NCBI GenBank assembly: GCA_000151295.1
Contig: GG745329.1
Coordinates: forward strand, 937,590-1,001,589
Reading direction: 5' to 3'
Source: Allomyces macrogynus ATCC 38327
Taxonomy: Eukaryota; Blastocladiomycota; Blastocladiomycetes; Blastocladiales; Blastocladiaceae
Length of the DNA: 64,000 nucleotides
Made by a program: the position numbers and the translations under genes. The stretch's first letter is position 1; the number at the start of each line of letters is the position of its first letter. Below the pieces are notes generated by a model. That model had not been told where the DNA came from. It saw nothing but the letters and a program-made list of their open reading frames with translations, and did no database searches. Of this stretch, positions 45,265-55,765 are shown piece by piece.

Positions 45265-45636
45265 GGCCTGCGTCGGTCGATACTTGGCTCTCCTGGTAGC
45301 GACTGACCTGGTGGGCCGGATTCATAGACACCAACGGAGATTGCGGCCGCGGATCATAGGACCCTCTTGTCGAATCAAGTGCCTGCAGCTGCCAAGCCGG
45401 GTTCGGTACCGCGGGATCTATCCACCGCGCCACGTTCTCCGCACCCAGACGCTGGGCACGACGCAGCACTCCGACGCCGCTCGTCCTCACCTCGCTCCCC
45501 CGCCCCGCCGACCCCCACCTCCAAACGCACCGCTTCACACGACGCCGCCCAGGCCGCCGCCGACGTCGCCCGGCTGACCGACCTGAGCCGCGCCGCCGCG
45601 CTCGTCGCCGAACAAGCCGCGGCCGCGGCCACGGCC
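45265..45636. other. Region upstream of the C1-like gene
   Basis: The second half (45430-45636) looks coding in the frame of the C1 protein but lacks an ATG, so it may belong to that gene through an unrecognised intron. The first part is presumed promoter. Confidence 0.35.
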
Positions 45637-46518
45637 ATGTCCGCACCCGACCCCACCGCCCGACCCGCTCCGCGCCCGCGGTCCCCCGCGCGCAACCCCT
45701 ACGCCGACCGCCCGCTCCTCGACGTCTCGCGCAAGACATGGCGGCACGAATGGACCGAGACGCGCGTCGACGTGACGGGCCGGACGCAACCGGCATGCGG
45801 ACTCTGTAACGGGTCGTTCAAGTTTATCGAGCGCCGCGTATTGTGCCGCGCGTGCCGGATGACCGTGCACGCGGCGTGCTTTGACGGCGGGCACCCGGAG
45901 TGGATCGAGTGCGGCGTGTATGGGCCGGGGGAGGGTGTGGAAGAGGCGAAGATGCGGTTCCCAAAGTGGAGTGCGTGCTGTCCCGGCGACAATGTCGCGC
46001 CGGAAGTGGAGAAGAAGGACGGAGTCGCGCAGGCACAGGCGCCGATGCCGATGCAGACTGCGCGCTGCGGGCGGCGGCCGAGCCCGCCGCGGTCGTGGGA
46101 ACCAATGGTCAAGATAGGGTCGCGGGAGACGCTCTTGCCGCCGCCGGCGGGCGCGGACGCGTGGCGGACGGCACCGACGACGGCGCACCACGGTCGGCCG
46201 GGGTCAATGGCAAGCTCAAGTCGCAATGCTCGTCCACCGTCGGTGTCGAGCCGGGGACGTACGGTTCCGCCTGATGGCAGTGAGCACGAAATTGGCGCCG
46301 AGCTACGCGAGTCACCCCCGCCGATGCTGCCGTCGCTCGAGTCGCTCCTGGAGAATGGCAAGGCATGGATTAGCCTCGACTCGCCGTCCCTGTACGCGGC
46401 GCTCCGCGGCACGTCGTCGGCCGAGTCGCAGCATCAGCGGCCGCCTCTGGGGAGTGCTGGCGGCACGGCTCCCGCTCGTCGACTGGGACAGCAGCACGGG
46501 GACGCAGGGGGATACTAG
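45637..46518 (+). CDS. C1-like zinc-finger protein
   Basis: The first in-frame ATG (45637) gives 293 residues. The frame is open back to about 45367 with coding-like sequence (DAAQAAADVARLTDLSRAAA), so the true N-terminus is probably longer, with an unseen first exon. Residues about 35-85 form a C1-type (diacylglycerol/phorbol-ester) zinc site: RHEWTETRV, then CGLCNGSFKF, LCRACRMTVHAACF, keeping the His and Cys spacing HxnCxxCxnCxxCx4HxxC. The rest is Pro/Ser-rich and probably disordered, ending GGY. C1 domains recruit proteins to membranes or act as protein-binding fingers; residues needed for lipid binding cannot be judged. No kinase or Rho-GAP domain accompanies it in the window. Confidence 0.65.
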   Translation: MSAPDPTARPAPRPRSPARNPYADRPLLDVSRKTWRHEWTETRVDVTGRTQPACGLCNGSFKFIERRVLCRACRMTVHAACFDGGHPEWIECGVYGPGEGVEEAKMRFPKWSACCPGDNVAPEVEKKDGVAQAQAPMPMQTARCGRRPSPPRSWEPMVKIGSRETLLPPPAGADAWRTAPTTAHHGRPGSMASSSRNARPPSVSSRGRTVPPDGSEHEIGAELRESPPPMLPSLESLLENGKAWISLDSPSLYAALRGTSSAESQHQRPPLGSAGGTAPARRLGQQHGDAGGY

Positions 46519-46881
46519 GCTGGAGAGCAGGACTTGAATACATATGATCAGACAAGGCATCAAATCGTTGACCGACACGCGGGCGTGCCGTGATTGGGTC
46601 GCAGAAGTCATGACGGCGATCGTATTTGCGCTTAGAAAAACCTGCCGAAACCCGGACGCACGTTGCCGCCTCCAACAGCGACTCCCACAGGCGACCGGCG
46701 CCGACACCCGCCCTAAATCGTGCCCGTGCTCCTAACCTCCTGCTCTCCTGCTTTCCGCGCCGAGTCGCTCCCCGCGTCTCCACCAAGCTCTCTTCTCCCT
46801 CTGCAAGTGCCCCCGCCCCGCGCGCCTGTTCCCGTTTATCCCACGCCCGAACCGCACCCGATACCTCAAGTAACGAAAACC
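46519..46881. other. Intergenic region / PSP1 gene promoter
   Basis: Short region with a CT-rich leader (about 46735-46805) before the next ATG. No TATA box was found. Confidence 0.4.
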
Positions 46882-49432
46882 ATGAGCGGCCACAACCCGT
46901 CGCGCCGCCGCAACTCCTACGCCGCGCTGTTCCCGACGCCAACCGACCACGACGACGATGGCGACGGCGGCCCGCCTATGCCGCCGCGCGGCCGCGTCGT
47001 GCGGTCCTCCAAGTCACGCGGCGCCTCGCCCGCGGGTCCCACCTCGGGCGCGCGGTCGCGCGGTTCCTCGCCCACGGGAACCGCCAATCCGCTTACCGCC
47101 GCGTCGTGGCGGTCTGCCGGCGCCAGCAACGGCGGTCCCGCGACACCGCCGCTGTTGGGCGCGTTTGCGCGGCGCCGGTCGTCGCACCACATTTGGGCCG
47201 ATGCCACAGCTGCCGCGGGCGGGACCTCGCCGGCACCGGCATCGCACTTGCTCCCGCCGCACCTGGCCAACCTGCCGCGGCGCGCGTCGGCCGCGCCCGC
47301 GCTCGTGACGCCTGTGCCGTCTGGTGCGGGCGCGGCGTCGCGGCGGCCCAGCGTGGCCTCGTCGGTTGGCGTCGCCGACCTGGCGGGCGTGCTCGAGGAC
47401 GCCGAGCTCGAGCTAGACGACGAGGCGCTGCAGGCGTATTTAGCCATGCAGCTGCACCGCCGGTACGTTGTGTCTTGGCCGCGTGTCTTACCCGACGTGG
47501 AGGTGTTAGACGACGTGGAGGTGTTAGAGTTGGTTTCGGTCGGGATGGTGATGCGACGCGACGCGACGCGACGCGATACACGCGTAGCTGTGTTCGAGGT
47601 GCACGTCTTTTGCTTGCACCACCACCACCACCACGCGCGTGCACATCGGCCAGCCAGTTTGGCGCGTCGTGTCGCCACAAATCATCCGGCCGCAGCCAGC
47701 AACCAGCTCGCCCGCCCTGCACCTCCATGATCAAGGCGAACCTGTGCCGGTGCCTGAAAATCTCATGCTCACGCGCGCCGATTTGCCTTTCTTAGCCGCA
47801 GCTCGCTCGCCGCGCCCCCACGCCGCCACTCAGTCGCCGGCCCGCTCTTCACGGCGCCGCGCCCAAGCAAGTGCCTGTCCGACGCGCTCGCCAACCTGGC
47901 GATCGCCGACGAGCATGCCGCCGCGGCTGCGGTTGCGGCTGCTGCAGCTGCTGCCGCCGTGGCCGCCCGCCGCTGCCGCCGAGAACATGCCGCCCGTCCC
48001 GCCCGTGCCCGACGTGCACCTGTACCCCGCAACCACAGCACCTCCGGCCGTGCCGACGCTGTCGGTTCCCACCATCTCCGTCTCGGTCGACGAGTACTTT
48101 GACTCGCCGAACCCGACGCTGCTCGCGCCCATGCCGCCGGGTGCCGCGAGTCCGCACCATGCGCGCCGCCGGTCGTCGGTCTCGGCAGCGCTCCCGCCGA
48201 TGCCGTCGCCGCCGCCGCCGCCGCCCGTGCCGCACCTCCCGCACGCGGCGCGCCACCATGCGCCGTCCGGCCCAGCGGCGCATGCCAGCAACGGCAGGCC
48301 TATGCACCATCACCAGGCGCACCACCACAACCAGCACCACGCGTCGTCTGCAGGCCCTGCGCGCGGCAGCATGCACGTCTCGCCACGCACGCCGCACCAG
48401 CAACTGCCGTCGCCGCGCACCGCGCACCATCCGCGTCCGCACCCGCGCGGCGTCTCGCCCGACCGCGACCGCGACTCCCGTGCACCTGCGCGCGGTGTGC
48501 CGGCCGCGTCGCCCAACGGCAAGAAGGCCGCACAGCAGCCGTCGCCGTCGCACGACGAGAACGTCGACATTGGCCGCGGGATCCCGTTGCACGTGCTGGC
48601 GCCGGACCACCCGCTGTACATTGTCGAGTTCAAGGCTGGGCGGTCGGACCTGTTCTACATTGCGCCCGAGGATAACGACGGCCTCGTGATCACCGTCGGC
48701 GACCTGGTCATTGTCGAGGCCGACCGCGGGAAAGATCTCGGCAAGGTGATTCACGACCAGGTGCGCCCGCATCAGATCCAAGCATTGCAGGCGACGCAGT
48801 CCGAGGCACTGCGCGAACTGCACCGCGTGAACCGCGAAATTCACCCGAAGCGCATCTACTGGCTCGCGCGGCCGCAGGAGGTGGCGCTGCTCGTTGCCAA
48901 GTCGCAGGACGAGGCCAAAGCCATGGCCGTGTGCGCGACCAAGGTCCGGCAAAGGAAGTTGCCGATGGAGGTGGTCGATGCCGAGTACCAGTGGGACCGC
49001 CGCCGGTTGACGTTCTACTTTGTCGCTGACCACCGCATCGATTTCCGTGAACTCGTGCGCGAACTGTTCAAGATTTACAAGACGCGCATCTGGATGATGG
49101 CCGTCGATGCCATAACCAAGGCCCCGATGCTCCCGCCGCCCGCCGAACGCGTGAGTGCGGATGCGGCCGCTGCCGACGCGTTCCTCGGGGTGCCGATTGC
49201 CGCGGAACCGGGCGCGCGGCGCCGCAAGTCGCTGCCGCTGCATGCGCGTCCTGGGGATGAGGGGGCGGTCGCACTCGAGATGCTGCGTGTCGCTGCGGCG
49301 CGTGCGCGCAAGCATAGTGTGAGTGGCGGGTCAAGCTCCCCGCCTTCGCCGATTGGCAACGAGGCGACGCTCACGGCGACGACGACCGAAACGTTGCTGA
49401 CGCGGGATATTGGTGTGCCCGCGGACGCATGA
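46882..49432 (+). CDS. PSP1-domain protein (suppressor of DNA polymerase alpha family)
   Basis: Two exons: 46882-47462 and 47796-49432, with a 333-nt intron. Residues about 1-500 are Pro/Ala/His-rich and disordered. The C-terminal PSP1 domain (about 48595-49110) is highly conserved: YIVEFKAGRSDLFYI, GDLVIVEADRGKDLG, KLPMEVVDAEYQWDRRRLTF and FRELVRELFKIYKTRIWM. Yeast Psp1 and relatives are cytoplasmic proteins linked to mRNA regulation; the bacterial counterpart RicT binds RNA-processing factors. The exon 2 start is in one frame (LFTAPRPSKCLSDALANLA) and the domain in the next. The shift lies at the CCC around 47966-47968, where removing one C restores a continuous Ala-rich stretch. Whether this is an assembly error is unknown. 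Confidence 0.8.
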
Positions 49433-49859
49433 GTGATTCTGGTTTCTCGATTGCGATGGAACGCGAGTGAATGATGGTTTTGCAGGACGCGTGTTCTGTT
49501 TCGATTTTTTTTTTCTTTTTTTTTCGATTTTCGTGTTTGGCGCTAAGCGTCCCTTTTTTCTTCCCTCATCTCACCATGTTCGGCCTTTTGACCGCAAGCC
49601 CGGCCGTCGAGGCGAGCCGGGCACTCATGAACATATAACTTGATGTTTGCGAACGTTTCTTTCTCTACCTCGCGTTCTCTCTTCCTCGTCGTCTTCGTGA
49701 GAGAGTCCATGGTCGCGATGGCACCAACAACCTAGCAGGCTGGCATGCTGCCCAGCCCTCTCGCATCAGACAAGTCCAGCTCGCGTGCGACCTACCCTCG
49801 TTTCAATCCCGCCGCTCGATTCGCCTTCTTTTGCGCGACCGCTTGTCAGATGCGTTCTG
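49433..49859. other. Flank between the PSP1 gene and the retrotransposon
   Basis: Contains two T-rich tracts (49505-49525 and 49554-49565) that fit a 3' UTR, then ordinary sequence up to the left LTR. No gene was seen. Confidence 0.45.
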
Positions 49860-49979
49860 TGTCGAAGTGTTTGTCTCGCATTTGTGTTTCTTGTTTTTTG
49901 TCTTCCCTCATTGTTTCCTTGTTGGAGCTGTTTGAGTTGGATTCTTGTGTAAATGATGGTGGCAACCTAGGTTATGGTT
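49860..49979 (+). repeat. Left LTR of the copia element
   Basis: Starts TGTCGAAGTGTTTGTCTCGC and matches the right LTR over 120 bp with one T/C difference at about position 13. The end is defined by where the match stops (GGTTATGGTT). It does not end in CA, and no classical primer-binding site follows, so the true border may be a little inside this interval. Confidence 0.9.
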
Positions 49980-52900
49980 TTTTGACTGCTGACCAGCTCG
50001 AAGACCTGCTCAAACTCAAGTCCTTCAAGATTTTGGTTGACGCCAATTTCGAGGTCGTGTCACTGCAACAGCAAGAGGAAATGACAGACGCGCAATTCAA
50101 GAAACTCATTGAGCTCGACTTGGACGTCAAGTTTGTTGCTGACGCAATCTATTGGAATGGTCCTGTGGGTGCTGAATGCAAGAAGTGCATGGCCCACAAC
50201 AGCTACAAGGCCAAGTCATGCATCTGGAGCATCATCAAGGTTGTTTTGCTGTCTGCCATTGTGTCTGAACTCCTGCTGGTCTTCTCGGATGCCACCTGTG
50301 TCGCTGATGCATGGGTGCTGCTGCGTGCTCATTTTGACAAGTGTTCCACACAAGCTCATCTCACCAATGTCAAGGGGCTGTTCACAAAGCCTATGTTGGG
50401 CTCTGGTGCTGCTGCAGTTCACGAGCACATTGCTGATTTGCAATGCCGTTTTGATGTGATTCGGCGCCATGAACGTGCCAAGTCGTCCTTGCATCTGCGC
50501 ACCAACTTTGCCGACTCGTTCTTGGTCCTTGCACTGCTCTCCTCGCTGCCGCCTGAGTATTCGCCAACAGTGCTCTCCTTGGGTGAGCGTTATGAGGAAA
50601 TGGCGATTGTCAAACTACAGACAATACTCGAGGGGGCTGCTGACCAGCTAGAACACAGCTCTGGGACTGAGACGCAGGCACTTGTTGTGACGAAGTGCAA
50701 GGACACGAACGCCTGTCACAACTGTGGCAAGATTGGTCATTATGTGCGCTTTTGCCTGAACTGGGACCACCAGCGCAAGAACGGTGCTGAAACCGTGAAC
50801 TGGCGCAAAAAGAAGGGTGCGAATGTTGTGGCCAAGGACGGCAATGAACATGCAATGGTGCATTTGTCGGTGGACGAGTATGAGCATTTGATGGCGTCTG
50901 CCCGTGGTGCGGATGCCACTGGTGTTGTTTTTGGTGCTGCTGAATTTGACGGATTTGCACACTACCCGATTGTCGCCCTCTGCCCCAAAATCGTGAGACT
51001 TGAACATCAAAGCCATCAGGGCATGGCAACGCCGCCCGGCACGTACCTGCCCATCATTCATGTCAATGCATCGAATTATGAAGGACTGGATCCTCACCAT
51101 CATTGTGCGCGCGCGCTGATGCCTTTGTCAGTGCGCGCACGTCTTGCACAGAGCCCGAAAGTCGACTCGGCTGCTGGCACGCACTTTTGCAGTGACAAGT
51201 TGCTGTTTGCTACACTCAATGACATGCGGCCTGGCAAAGGGTTCCTCGTCTCACTGGGTGACCACCACGTGTGCCATCCGATTGGTAAGGGCACGATGCG
51301 CATCCACACGCCTTCAGGCAACATTGTTCACCTCAACCCAGTCTGGTACATTCCCGGCTTCAAGACGCTTGTCTCAGTCTCTGAGCTGTACGATCGGACT
51401 GCTGTGCAAGTCATCTTTGGGGATCAAGACGTCCAGTTTGTGCATTGTGAGACAGGAGATCTGCTCGCCAAGGGCGTGTGGCATGGGGATACGTGGATCG
51501 TCCCAGGCGTGTGCAAGAAGGGACCAACCAAGGATGCGCGGGTGCTTGACATTTGGGGTAAGCGACCTGTTGGTGTGCATGTCACCAATGCAGTCAAGAA
51601 GGTGTTGCTCACCGAGCTGTGGCACACACGACTCTTTCACATTGGTCATGATCGTATTTTGGCCGTGTGTACGCTTGAGCATGGCGTCAAGGACGACGTG
51701 GGTGTGGCTAAGCCACTACATGAGTGTATGATGTGTCTTGTGGCCAATGCGCACAGCCAGCCGCATCCACTGCGCCATTTGCATGCGAATCGACTATTTG
51801 GCGTCCTCCACGCTGATTTGGTGTCGATGAAGACGGTCAGCATGGGGGGTGTCAACTACTTTGCGACAGTCACGGACAAGTACTCACGCTGGTGCTTCAT
51901 GCTGCTTCTCCAGTGCAAGGGCAACTTTGGACCGCAGTTTCTCGATTTGCTGAAGCACGCCGAGTTGTTCTTCGGCGTGTCTGTGGGCTGGCTGCACAGC
52001 GACCATGGTGGCGAGTTCATTGGCAACAGTTTACGCTCGATTCTGCTCTCACGTCGCATGCACTTGTCGACAACGTCTCCGAACTCGCCAGAGTCAAATG
52101 GGCTTGCTGAGCAGATGCAGGGTGTGCTCAAGTCGATGGTGCATGCAGCCATGATGGCTGCCAAGGTGCTGGATTCCCTCTGGCCAGAGTGTGTGCATGC
52201 AGCGTGCGATGTGCACAACCGTGTGCCAAGTGACTTGCTTGGTGGTCGCTTGCCATACCAGGTTGTTTCCAGCGCGTCACCCAACATGTCGAAGTGCAAG
52301 GTGTGGGGCTCACTTGGTGGCACTGTTGTTCCGATGACGCAGGTGCATCAGGGCGCTTCTGGATTCACTGCAGGTGTGGCAGTGCACATGGTTGGCTATG
52401 GAGACGAGTTGCTGTGGGTCACGTGCGACGGCTACTGTGTGTGGGACGGACAGAAGGTGTTTGTCACGCACAATGTCAAGTTTGCTGAGTGGCTCTGTGT
52501 TGCAGAGTCACATGTTGTTGCTGGTGCTCCTCGCATGTTGCCGTCGGCCAAGGTCAAGGTTGGGTCGCCTGTGCAAGTTGATTTGGGGTTGCTGGACGTG
52601 CCGTTGACTGTGGTCGATGGCGTTGGTGGCAATGAAGTTGTTGATGAGGAGATCAGGCGTGGTGCGCGGCGTGATCAAGTTCAAGTGCCTATGGTGGTTC
52701 CGGATCAACTTCCTGTGGTCAACCTGATTGCCGAGCTCCCACTGGTGGGGCCAGCGTTGGAGCGCGATAATCTGCAAGTCGGCGAGAGGCCCAGTTTGCC
52801 GCAGGTGGACCAGGGACCAATGGGGGTCCTCGTGGACGTGGGGGAGCCTGGTCGTCAGGCCGATGCACCAGAAGTGAGCGATGGGGGTGTTGGTGCTCTT

Positions 52901-54865
52901 GGACCTGATGCTCAAGCGCCCATTGCACGGCAATCGCGCCATTTGCACGGCCTACAGCCTGAGGTCACTCACTGTTTTGATCCCGATGCCATTGCCTGTG
53001 TCCACAGTATGCCCGACGTGGGGGAGGTGGATCCTGAACCTAAAAGGGGTGTCGAACGTGCTGCTGACGCAGTTGAGAAAGTGCGTGTGTTGCGGCTGAA
53101 TAGTGATTGCACTGATGCTTCGGCCCCTCTTGTTCATTCCCTAGCTGGCCCTGGCATTGACTCAGGCTCGCCCCTGTCCGGAATTGTTGATCTCGATTTG
53201 CCGACACTGTTTCTACGTGCGCACCCGGACTCGGATCTCAGCAAGTCTGTTGAGTCGGCAAGTGCGGTGCTTGCATGCATTGCCGCAGCTCAAGTCAGCG
53301 CCCAGGGTGCAGTTTGGGAACCCAAGACGGTCGAGGAAGTGCTAGCACACCCAGATTGGCGTGCGCCGACATTTGACAAGTACAACTTGCTTGTCAAGAA
53401 TGGGACATGGGTGCTCATCAACTGCTGCCCAGGCGACAAGGTGATGTGCTCCGGTTGGATCTTCAAGTGGAAACTCAGGGCAGACGGAAAGCCCGTGTGC
53501 GCCAAGTCGTGACTTGTTGCCAAGGGATACACGGCCATTCCAGGTGTGCATTACACAGACATGTTTGCGCCTGTTGCGTCGTTTGACACACTGCGTCTGA
53601 TTCTGTTGCTCACCGCGTATCTCAAGGTCCGGCCACTGCAGCTCGACATCAAGATGGCCTTCCTGTACGGTTACATCAAGGAGCGTGTGCTCATGGAGCA
53701 GCCACCAGGCTTCATTGACAAGAAGAACTCGGACAAGGTCTGCATGCTCGTTAAGGCGCTGTACAGCACCAAGCAGGCCCCATGCATGTGGTTCTGCTGT
53801 TTGGCTGATTACCTGATTTCGCTCGGATTCGCAGAGTCCAAGTACGACAAGTGCCTGTTCATGCACAAGATGGGCAAGGGCGTGATCTTCATTGGAGTCT
53901 ATGTCGACGACTTGCTGATTGTCACGTCAACCAAGGAGCTGCGCAAGTGGATTGTCAACAAGTTGAAGTCTGAATTCAAGGTGCACGACTTGGGCAATGC
54001 GGCATGGTTGCTCAGGTGCAAGATTACGTACAGCAATGATGGGTCAATTTACCTTGACCAGAGCCAGTACATCAAGTCAATGGGCAAGCAGTTCCAGATC
54101 CCCGAAAAGATGCGGCTGGTGATCCCAATGCAACCCAACGACTTCAAGGAGCTGCTCAAGTTGCCCAAGATTGTTGATCCAGTTGTGAAGACCGAGTACC
54201 TCGCCATTGTCAGGTTGCTGCTCTTTGTGGTGACCAAAACACAGCTGGACATTGCCGCTGTGACTGCAATTCTTGGCCGTTTCATGCATGCACCTGGTAT
54301 GCTACATCTCGAGGCCGCAAAGCGGCTTGTTGGGTACCTGTTGGGCACGTCAAACCTCGGCATCAAGTTTTTGGGCAAGGATATGAAACTTGACACGTTT
54401 GCTGATGCCAATTGGGCTGAGGATCGTGGCGACCACAAGTCGACGTCGGGTTTTGTGATATGGGTTGGTGGTAGCCCTGTTGCCTGGCGCTCAAAGAAGC
54501 AGACGCTTGTGGCAAAGTCGACCATGGCTGCTGAGTACGTGTTGGCAAGCTTAGCAGGTGACACAATCCTCATGATACGCACGCTGCTGGAAGAGCTCGG
54601 GTACAAACAGGATGGACCGATGCCGCTCATGGAAGATAACGAGTCGGCGGAGCGTGTAGCCAAGGATGCGCTGCTCTCGTCGAAACACGTTGAGATCCAC
54701 GCCCACTGGTTGCAGGACCAAGTAGCCAAGAAGACGATTGACCTGCGGCGCATGGACACAGAGAACCAGATTGCTGACATTTTGACCAAGCTGCTTGCTG
54801 CTCCTGCATTCCGCAAGCTTCATGACATGATTGGAGTTGTGGAAGTGATTGCTCCACACGTGTAG
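49980..54865 (+). pseudogene. gag-pol polyprotein of the copia element, interrupted by a TGA
   Basis: One long frame with a single in-frame TGA at 53510-53512. The frame is already open through the left LTR; the first ATG after it is 50081. Gag ends in the knuckle CHNCGKIGHYVRFC (about 50716-50757). The protease site reads DSAAGTH, unlike the usual DSG/DTG. The integrase has its HHCC zinc site, including CMMC (51727-51738), and a DDE triad (HADLVS, HSDHGGEF, ESNGLAE). RT contains LDIKMAFL and YVDDLLIV; RNase H contains ADANWAED and AAEY. The TGA replaces a codon just before the LVAKGY motif at the RT N-terminus. Except for this stop, no frameshift was found. A translated product would lack RT unless readthrough occurs. 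Confidence 0.9.
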
Positions 54866-54879
54866 GGAATACTCGCTGT

Positions 54880-54886
54880 GGGGGAG
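54880..54886 (+). promoter_or_regulatory. Polypurine tract of the copia element
   Basis: GGGGGAG abuts the first base of the right LTR. This is the expected place for the plus-strand primer in LTR retrotransposons. Confidence 0.8.
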
Positions 54887-55006
54887 TGTCGAAGTGTTCG
54901 TCTCGCATTTGTGTTTCTTGTTTTTTGTCTTCCCTCATTGTTTCCTTGTTGGAGCTGTTTGAGTTGGATTCTTGTGTAAATGATGGTGGCAACCTAGGTT
55001 ATGGTT
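54887..55006 (+). repeat. Right LTR of the copia element
   Basis: The second copy of the 120-bp repeat, immediately downstream of the polypurine tract. Similarity ends at ATGGTT (55001-55006), after which unrelated sequence begins. Confidence 0.9.
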
Positions 55007-55765
55007 GCCACCACTGCTGAAGTGCAGAGTGCACACACCAAATGCATTCCTTCTCCTGCTCAACCTTGCGAAATTCTGACCTTCTCCACCCAAAAGATTC
55101 CTGAAATGGACTCGTGCCAGCATGTTGATGGTGTCCGCCCGCCATCACTCTGTATTTCTACCCGCTCCATGCCCCCACCTCCTCGATACCCCTCTTCCTC
55201 GGCACGACAAGGGCGCTTCCACCCGGACACGGACTCCTCTTAATACTTAATGAACAGCAACTGATCAGCTCACGGAAAAGCTACTGTTTGTTCATCACTT
55301 CTGTCCGATCATCCAAACGCCCCGCGTCGTGTGCGAGAAATCGCAACCGTTCAGCAATTTCTCGTTGCTGCATCGAAAAGACATTTCGGCAAATCTGAGC
55401 AATGGCCGAGGTGTGAGGATCAGTGTGACCTGCAGGTTGGTGCAAGGATGTAGTTCAGCCCCCTGTCACCGTCTCATCAGCATTGCGCTTGCAACCAAGG
55501 CTGGATCATCATCTTTTTGGACATGCCGCTTCTTGTCCTCGCCAGCAGGAAATCATCCCCCCAGTCGGCATCCAGTGTATCGCATGGATCAAGTCCATTC
55601 ATCGTGCGGGTCAATTACCAAAGCTCACCACCCTGGCCAAATGACACTCACTGCCAGCAGATCAGCCAAAAATCTCCAACGACCAACCATTTCTTTCCCG
55701 TAACTTGCTGCAAGACTCTCCATTCAGGCCATCCAGCCATTTCTTCACCGGCATCCAACACAATC
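55007..55765. other. Flank between the retrotransposon and CCDC77
   Basis: About 760 bp of moderately AT-richer sequence. No gene, further LTR or tandem repeat was recognised. It includes the CCDC77 promoter, without a clear TATA box. Confidence 0.45.

Larger units (their letters stand above)
49860..55006 (+). mobile_element. Ty1/copia LTR retrotransposon, full length
   Basis: A 5147-bp element bounded by direct 120-bp LTRs (49860-49979 and 54887-55006). The internal region encodes Gag with a CCHC knuckle, protease, integrase, reverse transcriptase and RNase H, in that order, which defines the copia superfamily (integrase before RT). A G-rich polypurine tract (GGGGGAG, 54880-54886) sits against the right LTR. 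The LTRs differ at one visible position, so the insertion is recent. The element is less GC-rich and uses different codons from the host genes. No 5-bp target duplication is apparent (TTCTG on the left, GCCAC on the right). An internal stop codon interrupts the polyprotein. Confidence 0.95.

Noticed and set aside
47540..47640. CRISPR-like or satellite array in the PSP1 intron
   Set aside because: Only short GACGC and CAC units are repeated a few times; this is simple-sequence variation in an intron.
49745..49859. Host gene fused to the retrotransposon frame
   Set aside because: The frame happens to be open across the LTR border, but the flanking residues have no gene-like features.
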